From contig JADJFV010000001.1 of NCBI GenBank assembly GCA_016708435.1, forward strand, positions 806,001-870,000: 64,000 bases of DNA, read 5' to 3'. The first letter of the stretch is position 1. Each line of letters begins with the position of its first letter. Below are positions 55,487-63,971 of the stretch, piece after piece. Under the pieces are notes generated by a model. The model saw only the letters and a list, made by a program, of their open reading frames with translations. It was not told the DNA's origin and did no database searches. This DNA comes from Leptospiraceae bacterium (GTDB lineage: Bacteria; Spirochaetota; Leptospiria; Leptospirales; Leptospiraceae). The position numbers and the translations under genes are program-made.

Positions 55487-57050
55487 CTAAAAGCTCTATG
55501 TCAGGATTATTTTTTTTGAAATAGTTCAATTCCCAATCGGATTCAAAAAGAACAGCCATGCGACCATCTCTGTCAAAGATTTGGTTTGTAGAAGAAGGCA
55601 TATTCGGCATGTCTTCTTTTTTTACCCAGCGACAAGATCCATAGGGAAGAGGAGTAATGCTACTCTTTGCGTTGTATTCATCTTGGAGTCGTCTTTGGAA
55701 AACTTCAAATTGTAGGTTTCCAAGAGCGCCTATTATCGGATAGCCGCTACCAATCGTTCGCGAGGTAAATAGGTGTAAAATTCCTTCTTCGGATAATTGC
55801 TCTATGCCTTTCTTAAAACTTTTGAGGGACATACTATCAGGACAGGAAACAGTGGCAAACATTTCAGGAGCGAATACAGGAAGCGGTTTTAATTTGGGAA
55901 TTGGTCCTGATGCAAGAATATCGCCTATTTTATAAGTTCCAGGATTTACCAGTCCGATGATGTCGCCGGGGTATGCTTCATCAATCGTATTTCTATCCTG
56001 TCCAAAGAAGGCAAAGGACGAAGAAAGTTTAATTGGTTTATCTAATCTCTCATGGTTAACAGTCGTTCCCCGCTCAAACTTCCCAGAACAGATTCGCACG
56101 AATGCAATTCTATCTCTGTGCACCTTATTCATATTAGCTTGAACTTTAAAAACAAAACAACTAAAAGGAGAATTGATTGGATCGAGTTCACCACCTTCTC
56201 GTAATGCGATATGCACAGGAGGAGGAGCGATTGAAAGAAAATGATCTAAGAATAACTGAATTCCAAAATTATTTACGGCAGAGCCAAAGAACACGGGAGT
56301 AATTACACCGGCAAGAAAATCTTCGTCACTAAAAGGAGAAATTCCATTATCAATAATATCAATCTCTTCGCGGAATTTTTTTAGAATATCAGAATCAATT
56401 TGATCTTCGAGGCTACTATCGTTTATCCCGCTGAGTTGAACAGGAGCCTGATAGGCACCACCGGGAGTTTTTTGAAATAGGTTGACTTGCTTTTCTTCTC
56501 TATTGTATACACCTTTAAAATCAGGACCTGTTCCAATTGGCCATACAGCTGGCACCGCTGTAATGCCTAGAACTTCTTCGATCTCATCTAGAAGAGCAAA
56601 CAAATCTTTTGTTGGTCTGTCCATTTTATTTATAAAAGTAATAATCGGAATTCCACGGTCGCGGCAAACTTTGAATAGCTTACGTGTTTGAGTCTCGACT
56701 CCCTTTCCGGCATCGAGCACCATAACGGCAGTATCCGCTGCAATGAGCGTGCGATAGGTGTCTTCGGAAAAGTCTTCGTGACCGGGAGTATCTAAAAGAT
56801 TTAAGACAAAGTCTTTGTATTCAAATTGGAGTGCTGCGGAGGTAATCGATATTCCCCGCTCTTTTTCCATTGCCATCCAATCGGAGGTTGCGGATTTTTT
56901 ATCTTTGCGGGCTTTGACAGCGCCGGCGAGTTGGATCGCTCCTCCATAGAGAAGTAATTTTTCGGTGAGAGTAGTTTTTCCTGCATCGGGATGTGCAATA
57001 ATCGCGAATGTCCGTCTTCGCGCTGTTTCTTCTTTTAAGCTGAGTGCCAT
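55470..57050 (-). CDS. prfC: Peptide chain release factor 3
   Basis: GTPase that removes RF1/RF2 from the ribosome after termination. 526 residues: G1 AHPDAGKTTLTEKLL, G2 region EKERGISITSAAL, G3 LDTPGHEDFSEDTYR, G4 INKMDRPTKD, then domain II and RF3-specific C-terminal domain (SRTIGSGYPIIGALGNLQFEVFQRRL). The EDFSEDTYR after G3 separates RF3 from EF-G. Complete; upstream and overlapping partner of ispF. Confidence 0.96.
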   Translation of the reverse strand: MALSLKEETARRRTFAIIAHPDAGKTTLTEKLLLYGGAIQLAGAVKARKDKKSATSDWMAMEKERGISITSAALQFEYKDFVLNLLDTPGHEDFSEDTYRTLIAADTAVMVLDAGKGVETQTRKLFKVCRDRGIPIITFINKMDRPTKDLFALLDEIEEVLGITAVPAVWPIGTGPDFKGVYNREEKQVNLFQKTPGGAYQAPVQLSGINDSSLEDQIDSDILKKFREEIDIIDNGISPFSDEDFLAGVITPVFFGSAVNNFGIQLFLDHFLSIAPPPVHIALREGGELDPINSPFSCFVFKVQANMNKVHRDRIAFVRICSGKFERGTTVNHERLDKPIKLSSSFAFFGQDRNTIDEAYPGDIIGLVNPGTYKIGDILASGPIPKLKPLPVFAPEMFATVSCPDSMSLKSFKKGIEQLSEEGILHLFTSRTIGSGYPIIGALGNLQFEVFQRRLQDEYNAKSSITPLPYGSCRWVKKEDMPNMPSSTNQIFDRDGRMAVLFESDWELNYFKKNNPDIELLDAPEV

Positions 57051-57096
57051 ACTGCCATATTTGCAGAAAGGCTGATTTTTCCAATTCTTTCCTTAT

Positions 57097-57759
57097 CTAA
57101 TTAATATCAATTCGCACTCTAAGCTTTTTCTTTTTAAAGTGAATAAACTTATCAGGACGAAAGCGACTGAGTTCGAATTCATAGACTCGATTGTGAACGA
57201 GTAGGTTCGGCTCAAATGCGATTTGTAAACTACGGGTGCTTTTGTAGGTTCCGATTCCGTTACAACACTCGCAATAGATATTCGAGCCGAGACATTCAGG
57301 ACAGAGGATACGCACTGTTAAAGGAATCTTAACTAGGATTCGTTTTGTCGCTTCTTCTTTTTTTATGATTAAGTCAATGTCATGATTTAGGCCTGTAAAT
57401 TTAGCTCGGTCTTTTCTGCGAAATCCTGTTCGCATGAGTCCACGTCTGGCGAGAAAGGTCATGGAGGTAGTATAGATTAGCCGCTCTTGGGGAAGTAAAA
57501 ATTCTTTCTTCGCCTTATCGACATTAGCCTTAAGCGAAAGATGTTTCAGGTAGGCTTTGTCGTAGGCTTCGCGAAATTCTCCGCTTAATACCTGGTATGC
57601 CGCAAGTAGATGCTGAAATTTTGCAACTTGTCCGGTGGTTTTATTATCAGGATGATAAATTTTTGCAAGCTCACGATAGTATTTTTTAATTACATCGGGG
57701 CTACTTCCAAAGGGAAGATTGAGCACTGCATAGTAATCAGGAAATTTAGTGAGCGGCAT
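57097..57759 (-). CDS. J-domain protein with zinc-finger-like Cys pairs
   Basis: 220 residues. The J domain (about 8-70) has YYAVLNLPFGSSPDVIKKYYRELAKIYHPD, with the essential HPD, so it can stimulate an Hsp70 (DnaK). A central basic linker leads to LCPECLGSNIYCECCNGIG (about 160-178), a cysteine cluster resembling part of the DnaJ zinc-finger, but only one short module and no C-terminal DnaJ domain. It is 46 bp upstream of prfC on the same strand and may be cotranscribed. A specialised co-chaperone rather than DnaJ itself. Confidence 0.88.
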   Translation of the reverse strand: MPLTKFPDYYAVLNLPFGSSPDVIKKYYRELAKIYHPDNKTTGQVAKFQHLLAAYQVLSGEFREAYDKAYLKHLSLKANVDKAKKEFLLPQERLIYTTSMTFLARRGLMRTGFRRKDRAKFTGLNHDIDLIIKKEEATKRILVKIPLTVRILCPECLGSNIYCECCNGIGTYKSTRSLQIAFEPNLLVHNRVYEFELSRFRPDKFIHFKKKKLRVRIDIN

Positions 57760-57849
57760 GATTTTAATATCGGAAGATTTTTAAAAAAAACATAACTGGC
57801 GTGAATTTGGCGTAAGAGAAATTACCAATTGTCACCTAAGCTAAGCCTC

Positions 57850-59175
57850 TTAAAGCACTCTATACATCTCCCAAAATTTTTCATTTGGAATTACGCCATT
57901 TTCATCAGAAGAGTATTCGGGGATTATCCGCTTCAAAAAATACATATCTACATCGCCTTTATTTTTTGCTGGAATTTTTCCGCGGTATTCACAGATAAAA
58001 AAATTCTTAACTTGATCAAAGACTGATTGAGAGATATTAATCTCTCCTGCTGCACCACTCGATTCCAATCTACTCGCAGTGTTTACTGCATCTCCCCAGA
58101 TATCATAGGCAAATTTTTTCTCGCCTATTACTCCAGCAATTACAGGTCCGCAGTGGATACCAATTCTTAGCTCCCAGGATTCAAAACCTAAAGAGTCTTG
58201 AAGTTCTTTTATTTCAGTCATTAAGTGCTTTAATTCCAATCCGGCAAGACAGGCATCAACAGGGTGAGTATTATTTTTAATAGGTAGTCCACCCGCGCAC
58301 ATATAACTGTCGCCTATCGTTTTTAGTTTTTCTAAATTATTTTTTTCTACAATCTTGTCAAATTGAGTAAAGCTTGCGTCTAACGTCTTTAACAATTCCT
58401 CTGGAGACATTCTCTCTGCAATTTTTGTAAATCCTTCAAAGTCAGTGAATAGTATTGTTACATTCTCATATAAGACCGGTTTCACAAAGCCTTCATCTTT
58501 TAATTCTTCTGCGACCTCGACAGGTAAAATATTGAGTAAAAGCTTTTCACTTCTATTTTTTTCTCTCTCTGAAATAATGATTAACTCTTTTAACTTTTCG
58601 TTTAACTCTATGTTAGCCGTTCCAATTCCTCTCACAGAATTAAATAGTCCAAACATCATAAAAAAGAAAACGAAAAAGGAAAATAGGTAAGTAAGAATAC
58701 TTGGATTATTTCCGAAGTCCATTAAATTTACATAAGGGTATAAATGGAAATAAAGTCCGAGTAGTAATAATAAATAGAAAAGAAGGGAAGTTGTTAGTAT
58801 AAAAATAGACTGAAATGTATCTGCTGAAAACAAAGTGCTAATCACTACCAAGGAAACTAAGATTGCGGAAAAAGTAGAATTACCGTTACCGGTCAAATAT
58901 ATAATCGTAAACGTAGATACTAAATCAGAAGTAGCTGGCAAATAGGGTAGTATTTTGTATTTCTGATAATTAAATACAAAGATAAATTCTGACAATAACC
59001 ATACAGCGGCAAATACTGAATTTACCCAAAGTATGTTCTTAAAAAAATGCAGATCACTTGGAACAAAATACAATATAATTAAATATGCCGACAAGCGCGC
59101 AAGGTTTGGAGCAATTGCTTTCTTTTTATTTGCAACGGCTTGTTCTTTGTTTATTTGATCTTGGATTTCTTGCAT
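57850..59175 (-). CDS. Membrane-bound class III adenylate cyclase
   Basis: 441 residues. The first 195 residues carry six hydrophobic helices (a MASE-like sensor domain), then a short coiled coil, then a cyclase domain (about 230-410) with LFTDFEGF, KLKTIGDSYMC and YDIWGDAVNTASRLES, so metal Asp, purine-binding Lys/Asp and the Asn/Arg pair are intact. The cyclase and its N-terminal linker (LLLNILPVEVAEELK) match those of the cyclase at the start of the window closely, including the C-terminal DENGVIPNEKFWE. Expected product cAMP. The signal sensed by the membrane part is unknown. Confidence 0.93.
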   Translation of the reverse strand: MQEIQDQINKEQAVANKKKAIAPNLARLSAYLIILYFVPSDLHFFKNILWVNSVFAAVWLLSEFIFVFNYQKYKILPYLPATSDLVSTFTIIYLTGNGNSTFSAILVSLVVISTLFSADTFQSIFILTTSLLFYLLLLLGLYFHLYPYVNLMDFGNNPSILTYLFSFFVFFFMMFGLFNSVRGIGTANIELNEKLKELIIISEREKNRSEKLLLNILPVEVAEELKDEGFVKPVLYENVTILFTDFEGFTKIAERMSPEELLKTLDASFTQFDKIVEKNNLEKLKTIGDSYMCAGGLPIKNNTHPVDACLAGLELKHLMTEIKELQDSLGFESWELRIGIHCGPVIAGVIGEKKFAYDIWGDAVNTASRLESSGAAGEINISQSVFDQVKNFFICEYRGKIPAKNKGDVDMYFLKRIIPEYSSDENGVIPNEKFWEMYRVL

Positions 59176-59303
59176 ATTCTTGTGACTGGTAAATATTTAA
59201 AGAATGGGAGATTAAATACAAGAAGAAATTTTTGGGGTGTGATTGAAAAACCTTTGGGAAAGGCGTTATTAATATTAATTGAAAGCGCAGCAGTTGCATA
59301 GTG

Positions 59304-59329
59304 TAGGTGACGCATATATGCGTCACCTA
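59304..59329. terminator. 26-bp perfect palindrome downstream of ftsZ
   Basis: Half-site TAGGTGACGCATA followed at once by its exact reverse complement, so the two strands are identical over 26 bp. It starts 12 bp beyond the ftsZ stop (59342). In RNA it would make a short hairpin; no U tract follows on the minus strand. It could be a terminator, an mRNA-stabilising stem or a dimer protein site. Confidence 0.55.
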
Positions 59330-59341
59330 GATAACCATCGA

Positions 59342-60565
59342 CTAATCCCGATTACCCCTTCTAAGGTAAGCTGGAATATCATAGTCTTCATTGTAATTGT
59401 AAGGAGCGTTCACGCGGTTTTGTGATTTGATAGAGCGTGTTGGCTCGATGTATTCATGTGGATCCGGCATGTTCACAACTTTTGGGCGAACCATTGGTTG
59501 TGGTTGTTGTTGCTGAACTTCTCGTTGGTCTTTCTGCGGCTGTGGTTGTTGTTGCTGATTGTTCACAGGATTTTGTTCACGTTTGAGAGACGTTAGTGTA
59601 TGAGGAAGTCTTGCTCTAAAGCCAGTTGCAATTACAGTCACGCGAATTTTTTCGTTGAGTCCTTCTTCTTCGTTTAGACCGATGATGATATTTGCGTTCG
59701 TGTCTACTTGACCTGTGATGACTTGAGAAACTTCATTCCAATCATTGATTGTTAAATCATTTCCACCGGTTACGTTGATTAATAGAGAACTTGCACCTGC
59801 AATAGAAGTTTCTTCGAGTAACACGTTGTTAATCGCATGTTCGACTGCATCGGCTACTCTGTTTTCGCCTACACCTTCTCCCACTCCCATGATTGCATCG
59901 CCTGTATCTTTCATGATTGTCTTCACATCTGCAAAGTCAACGTTGATAATTCCAGGGTGATTGATAATGTCGCTTAATCCTTTAACTGCATTCAAGAGGA
60001 TATCATCGATTACGCGGAAAGCAAAATCAATCGGTGCTTTTTTATCTACTACTTTGAAGATAGAGTCGTTCTTGATTGTGATGAGGGTATCCACGTTTTG
60101 GCGTAACAGGTTAAGACCGTTTTTAGCTAGGTCATTTCTACGTCGTCCTTCAAATCCGAATGGAAGAGTAACAACACCTACAACTAAACATTTTAGTTCT
60201 TTTGCAATCTCTGCAATTACAGGAGCTGCGCCTGTTCCTGTTCCTCCGCCCATTCCAGCGGTTACGAATACCATATCCGCACCTTTCAGAACTGAGGCTA
60301 TTCGATCTTTGTCTTCTTGAGCCGCTTTATTTCCAACTTCAGGGTCACCACCTGCGCCCATTCCACGCGTAACTTTATTACCAAGTTGAACGCGGTTTTC
60401 AACGCTGGATTTGCTAAGAACCTGTTCATCCGTATTCATTACGATAAATTCAACTCCGCGGAAATTTGCATTCACCATGCGGCTAACAGCGTTCATACCA
60501 CCGCCGCCAACTCCAACAACTTTAATTACTACGGGACTTGTTCTTTGTTCATCCATATACAGCAT
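59342..60565 (-). CDS. ftsZ: Cell division GTPase FtsZ
   Basis: Tubulin-like GTPase that polymerises into the division ring. The start is placed at 60565 because GGAG lies 6-9 bases upstream of it; an earlier in-frame ATG at 60577 has no SD, and MDEQ at 60556 is a third option. Hallmarks: GVGGGGMNAVSRM, the tubulin signature MGGGTGTGAAP, NVDFADVKTIM. A Gln/Pro-rich unstructured linker (QQQQPQPQKDQREVQQQQ region) precedes the conserved C-terminal peptide DIPAYLRR that binds FtsA. It lies downstream of ftsQ-ftsA in the canonical order. Confidence 0.97.
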   Translation of the reverse strand: MLYMDEQRTSPVVIKVVGVGGGGMNAVSRMVNANFRGVEFIVMNTDEQVLSKSSVENRVQLGNKVTRGMGAGGDPEVGNKAAQEDKDRIASVLKGADMVFVTAGMGGGTGTGAAPVIAEIAKELKCLVVGVVTLPFGFEGRRRNDLAKNGLNLLRQNVDTLITIKNDSIFKVVDKKAPIDFAFRVIDDILLNAVKGLSDIINHPGIINVDFADVKTIMKDTGDAIMGVGEGVGENRVADAVEHAINNVLLEETSIAGASSLLINVTGGNDLTINDWNEVSQVITGQVDTNANIIIGLNEEEGLNEKIRVTVIATGFRARLPHTLTSLKREQNPVNNQQQQPQPQKDQREVQQQQPQPMVRPKVVNMPDPHEYIEPTRSIKSQNRVNAPYNYNEDYDIPAYLRRGNRD

Positions 60566-60584
60566 ATTTTGCTCCATTTTTATT

Positions 60585-61835
60585 TTATAAATTAGTTTCC
60601 ATCCAACGCCAAACTCTTTTCAAGGGACTTTCTTTGTCTCCCGTTGATGAGCTGCTCCATTTTTCGTTGGGTGCCTTACTTTCAATATCAATGCTTCTTA
60701 CAACATATTTTATGAGGCCTACTGCGGTCGAATACTCAGGAGAAGCCACTCGTTCAGAGAGTCCTCCTAGACCTGCTGGTCTTGCGACGATTACGGATAA
60801 TCCGAATATTTCTTCGGCAAGTAAATCAATTCCGGGAAGTAAACTTGTTCCACCGGTAAGAATTACTCCACCGGATAAGAATGATTTTTTCCCTGACTTA
60901 TCTAACTCGTGATTGATGTGCTCTAAAATTTCTCGTGTTCTTGCTTCTACAATTCGAACTAAGTCTTGTCTTAAGACTTGTCTAGAAGGTCTTCCACTTA
61001 CAGCAGGAACTTCAATTTTTTCAGTTGGCTCAACTGCTTCGTGTAGACAATGTCCGAATTTTTTCTTAATTACTTCTGCTGGTTCGAGTGGAGTTTTTAA
61101 TCCAATGGAAATATCGCTAGTGATATTGTTTCCACCAAATGGAATTACTCCCGAATAGCAAACACCACCGTCTTGGAAGATTACAATGTCTGTTATCCCA
61201 GCACCTATATCAATGACCGCTGTGCCTAAATCTTTTTCTCCGCTTGTTAATACTGCTTCGGAGGAAGCAAAACTGGAAAGCACTTTGTCAATTTGACCAA
61301 GACCTGCACCTTCAATGCATTTGTCCAAGTTGTGAACTGTTGTTATACCAGCAGTAACCACATGAACTTCTGCTTCGAGTCTAACGCCTGTCATCCCCAA
61401 AGGCTCTTTGATATTAGTTTGATCGTCTACAGAAAATTCTTTGGATAATACATGTAATACCATTTGGTCGCTAGGAACTCTTGGTTGCGCTGCTTCAATC
61501 ACGCGCCTAACGTCATCTTCGGTAACAATTCGTTCTCTGTTAGTGATTGCGACTACCGCTTTCGAATTATCAGCCTTGATTGTTTTACCGGTTATGTTTA
61601 CGATTACTTGTGAAATTTCTTGTCCGGCCATAAGTTCGGCGAGGCTAATGGCTTCGTTGATTGATTTAGTTGTAGTCTCTATATTTATAATTGCGCCGTT
61701 TTTTATTCCTGAACACAGGGCGGTTCCTGTGCCAATGATTTCAATTTCATTTTCACTGATTGCTCTTCCTACTACAACTTTAATAAGAGAAGAACCCAGG
61801 TCTATTGCGGCTATACTGTTGTCTAATTCCTGCAT
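60585..61835 (-). CDS. ftsA: Cell division protein FtsA
   Basis: Actin-like membrane tether of the FtsZ ring. 416 residues: phosphate 1 IAAIDLGSSLIKVVVG, the 1C domain insert (VIVNITGKTIKADNSK), phosphate 2 GTAVIDIGAGITDIVIF, adenosine motif GVILTGGTSLLPGI, and a C-terminal amphipathic helix (LKRVWRWMETNL) that binds the membrane. It lies 6 bp after ftsQ. The ftsZ start is 7-19 bp beyond its stop, so ftsQ-ftsA-ftsZ should be cotranscribed. Confidence 0.97.
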   Translation of the reverse strand: MQELDNSIAAIDLGSSLIKVVVGRAISENEIEIIGTGTALCSGIKNGAIINIETTTKSINEAISLAELMAGQEISQVIVNITGKTIKADNSKAVVAITNRERIVTEDDVRRVIEAAQPRVPSDQMVLHVLSKEFSVDDQTNIKEPLGMTGVRLEAEVHVVTAGITTVHNLDKCIEGAGLGQIDKVLSSFASSEAVLTSGEKDLGTAVIDIGAGITDIVIFQDGGVCYSGVIPFGGNNITSDISIGLKTPLEPAEVIKKKFGHCLHEAVEPTEKIEVPAVSGRPSRQVLRQDLVRIVEARTREILEHINHELDKSGKKSFLSGGVILTGGTSLLPGIDLLAEEIFGLSVIVARPAGLGGLSERVASPEYSTAVGLIKYVVRSIDIESKAPNEKWSSSSTGDKESPLKRVWRWMETNL

Positions 61836-61841
61836 ATGATT

Positions 61842-62594
61842 CTAATGATAAACTGCGTCATCTCCCCTTAAATCTAATAATCTAACATTTGAAGCCTGAT
61901 TCTCAAAGAAAGCTAGGCTTGCATATAACTTTCGTATTTGTATACTTTCGAGTTTATTTCCCATATTCACACGTATGCGTTGCGGATACTGCGTGTATAT
62001 CGTAATCTCTCCGTCCTCATCCAATCGCACTTCTGCAATTCGATCTTTGAGTTGAGGATATGCCTCAAACAAATTCTCGACAGACTCGCAAAACTCTTTC
62101 AGCTTTTTGTTCACTTGTTGATTGTGTCCGAGATTAAATTCTCCACTTAAAACAACTAAGTTCGCATCTCTAATATCATCTATAGAAACAAGTCGATAAT
62201 CATCGTCTATTTCGTATAGATTGTCATTCGAGTTCACGATAAATCTCGCTCCCCTTTCCACAATCGAAACCAAAAGTTGTTCTTTTGATCTCCGAGTAAC
62301 GCTAGCCTTTTTAATTCTCGGGTGCTTCTCTAGCTTTTCTTCCAAGACTTTAAGACTGTAGTCCTCAAATGGAACCCCTGCCTGCACACCTAAAATCGCA
62401 ACAATTTCTTCCTTGCTCAATTTTTGATGTCCAGTAATCACAAGCTTATTTACCGAAGAAGAAAGACCAGACTTACGATTAAACCCAAAATCGTATACAA
62501 TCACTAGAAGAGAGGCTATGATAATAAATATTGCCCCTAACTTCATACGATTGTTTTTTATCTTCCATTGTCTCTCGTAATGCTCTTCATTCAT
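61842..62594 (-). CDS. ftsQ: Cell division protein FtsQ
   Basis: A 250-residue bitopic divisome protein: short cytoplasmic N-terminus, one membrane helix (about 17-36), POTRA domain (about 45-115; NKLVITGHQKLSKEEIVAIL to EEKLEKHPRIKKASVTRR), then the FtsQ beta domain. Family motifs VSIVER, ARFIV and YEIDDDYRLVS are present. First gene of the ftsQAZ cluster. No murB, murC or ddl lies just upstream, unlike in E. coli. Confidence 0.93.
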   Translation of the reverse strand: MNEEHYERQWKIKNNRMKLGAIFIIIASLLVIVYDFGFNRKSGLSSSVNKLVITGHQKLSKEEIVAILGVQAGVPFEDYSLKVLEEKLEKHPRIKKASVTRRSKEQLLVSIVERGARFIVNSNDNLYEIDDDYRLVSIDDIRDANLVVLSGEFNLGHNQQVNKKLKEFCESVENLFEAYPQLKDRIAEVRLDEDGEITIYTQYPQRIRVNMGNKLESIQIRKLYASLAFFENQASNVRLLDLRGDDAVYH

Positions 62595-62906
62595 AAAAAA
62601 AGCCTAAAACTACTCAAAAAAGTATATTTGTATACTAAATTATCGGATAGACATAATATTCTAGCACATTTTTATTTATGTCTACATGAATTTCGATGCT
62701 ATATTACTGATTATTTTGGTGGTTTTCGGGTAATTTAGAGGAGAAATGGGAATATTTGAGATTTTACTTCTTTGCTAATGAGACTTTAATTATGAAAAAT
62801 CAACTAAGATGATGCCTCAAAGTCGCAACTGATCAATATCCCAACCATCGCTGAATGCTGTCAGGTTAAGAACTAATTGTCGTGCAACGAATAATAGAAT
62901 CATAGT
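62595..62906. other. Intergenic region between ftsQ and Imm26
   Basis: About 310 bases without a convincing gene. A minus-strand frame at 62817-62903 (28 codons, ending SDGWDIDQLRL) follows the Imm26 stop by three bases but is too short to judge. It could be a remnant of a gene. The ftsQ promoter should lie near 62600-62700, but no clear consensus was seen. Confidence 0.35.
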
Positions 62907-63419
62907 TCAGACAGCAATTTTCTGTTTGTGTTTAGGCAACTGTTCAACTAGAGAATCGTCCGAATTCATTTGTTCTAGATGGCGATTTTTACGACCCGCA
63001 AAATAATCACTCAGTCTTTCTTCTACTTGCTGTGGTTGCCATACGGCAAATCGTTCTAATCCGCTACATTCTTTTTTGGTCGATTGTTTCACTGTGCCAT
63101 CAGAATAAATAATCTTGAACTTATCAGGAGATAGTAAATCTTGCGTATAGCGGGGAGGTAGAACTTCAAACTCCTTTTCCAATGGAAGCTTACCAATCTT
63201 AGCCCAACGTCCATCCGTTACTGCATAATTACTCACAGAAATAATAAATAAAACTGGACTTGAAACAATTTTTGCTAAATCAATTTGCCCCTCTTTAGAA
63301 CGAATATCATAAAACGCAAACGAAGTCCCTTGTAAGATTCTCCCATAACCGTAGAATCCTTTTTCAAGAGGAACTTTTATAATCGCTCCAATCGTTCTTT
63401 GTTGTTTGCTTGTTTTCAT
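62907..63419 (-). CDS. Imm26-family immunity protein
   Basis: 170 residues. The N-terminal motif GAIIKVPLEKGFYGYGRILQGTSFAFYD is that of the Imm26 family, immunity proteins of polymorphic toxin systems. A basic C-terminal tail (PKHKQKIAV) follows. SD AAGAGG overlaps the stop of the toxin-tip gene 9 bp upstream, so the two are made together. The partial copy at the window end shows the same C-terminal residues. The neutralised toxin should be the upstream partner (by gene order). Confidence 0.8.
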   Translation of the reverse strand: MKTSKQQRTIGAIIKVPLEKGFYGYGRILQGTSFAFYDIRSKEGQIDLAKIVSSPVLFIISVSNYAVTDGRWAKIGKLPLEKEFEVLPPRYTQDLLSPDKFKIIYSDGTVKQSTKKECSGLERFAVWQPQQVEERLSDYFAGRKNRHLEQMNSDDSLVEQLPKHKQKIAV

Positions 63420-63428
63420 AGTCGCCTC

Positions 63429-63818
63429 TTAACGTTTTACAAGATGCAATAAAAAAAGTAAAATAGAAATTGTCCCAAAAAGCTTAATTGCGGCGGAGAT
63501 ATACAAATTTTTTTTCTTATTTCTAGGACTAATTCCGTTGATCTGATTCCCAGAAGAGCCGCCCTCTGATTTTGCATACCCATAATGCTCAATTAACATC
63601 TGCTCTCTTCCTCGAATTGCGTCCTTATCATCCGAAAATTCATCTAAGATAGCAGGTCCGAAATTATCCTCGTTCTTATGATGACTACTATCTCTTCTTT
63701 CTAAGACTTTACCCAAACCTTCAGAAGAACCATCCCAATTGCCGCTTGCCATTCCGCTATAAACTTCATCGACCTCATTATTTTTTTTGATATAAGTTAG
63801 ATATATTTTCTTGAGCAT
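63429..63818 (-). CDS. Toxin-tip domain of polymorphic toxin, with C-terminal membrane helix
   Basis: About 129 residues from the ATG at 63818 (a TTG at 63869 would add 17). The core EVYSGMASGNWDGS, VLERRDSSHHKNEDNFGPAILDE, AIRGREQMLIEHYGYAKSEGG and SGNQINGISPRNKKKNLY is the C-terminal toxin module found at the ends of RHS/CDI-type polymorphic toxins (a GIY-YIG-like nuclease in my reading). Here it stands alone, without RHS repeats or a secretion signal, but ends in a hydrophobic helix (LFGTISILLFLLHLVKR). It could be an orphan cassette or a module stored for recombination. Confidence 0.72.
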   Translation of the reverse strand: MLKKIYLTYIKKNNEVDEVYSGMASGNWDGSSEGLGKVLERRDSSHHKNEDNFGPAILDEFSDDKDAIRGREQMLIEHYGYAKSEGGSSGNQINGISPRNKKKNLYISAAIKLFGTISILLFLLHLVKR

Positions 63819-63900
63819 GATATTTATTTCGGAAATTTCAATACTTCTCAAATGCTTACTATTTATCAAGTAGAAAATGTGTGTGCATCAATGTCTGAAC

Positions 63901-63936
63901 TGTGATTTTTGGGATTTATGTGATTATTATGATTTC
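63901..63936. repeat. Four 9-bp periodic units
   Basis: TGTGATTTT, TGGGATTTA, TGTGATTAT and TATGATTTC follow each other exactly, preceded by TCTGAAC. Only the GATT core is kept. It lies between the toxin-tip gene and the end of the second Imm26 copy. The 9-base step recalls the words at 6.8 and 50.9 kb. Confidence 0.55.
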
Positions 63937-63971
63937 GATATTGGAAAATTTTTCTGAATACAAATGATAAC

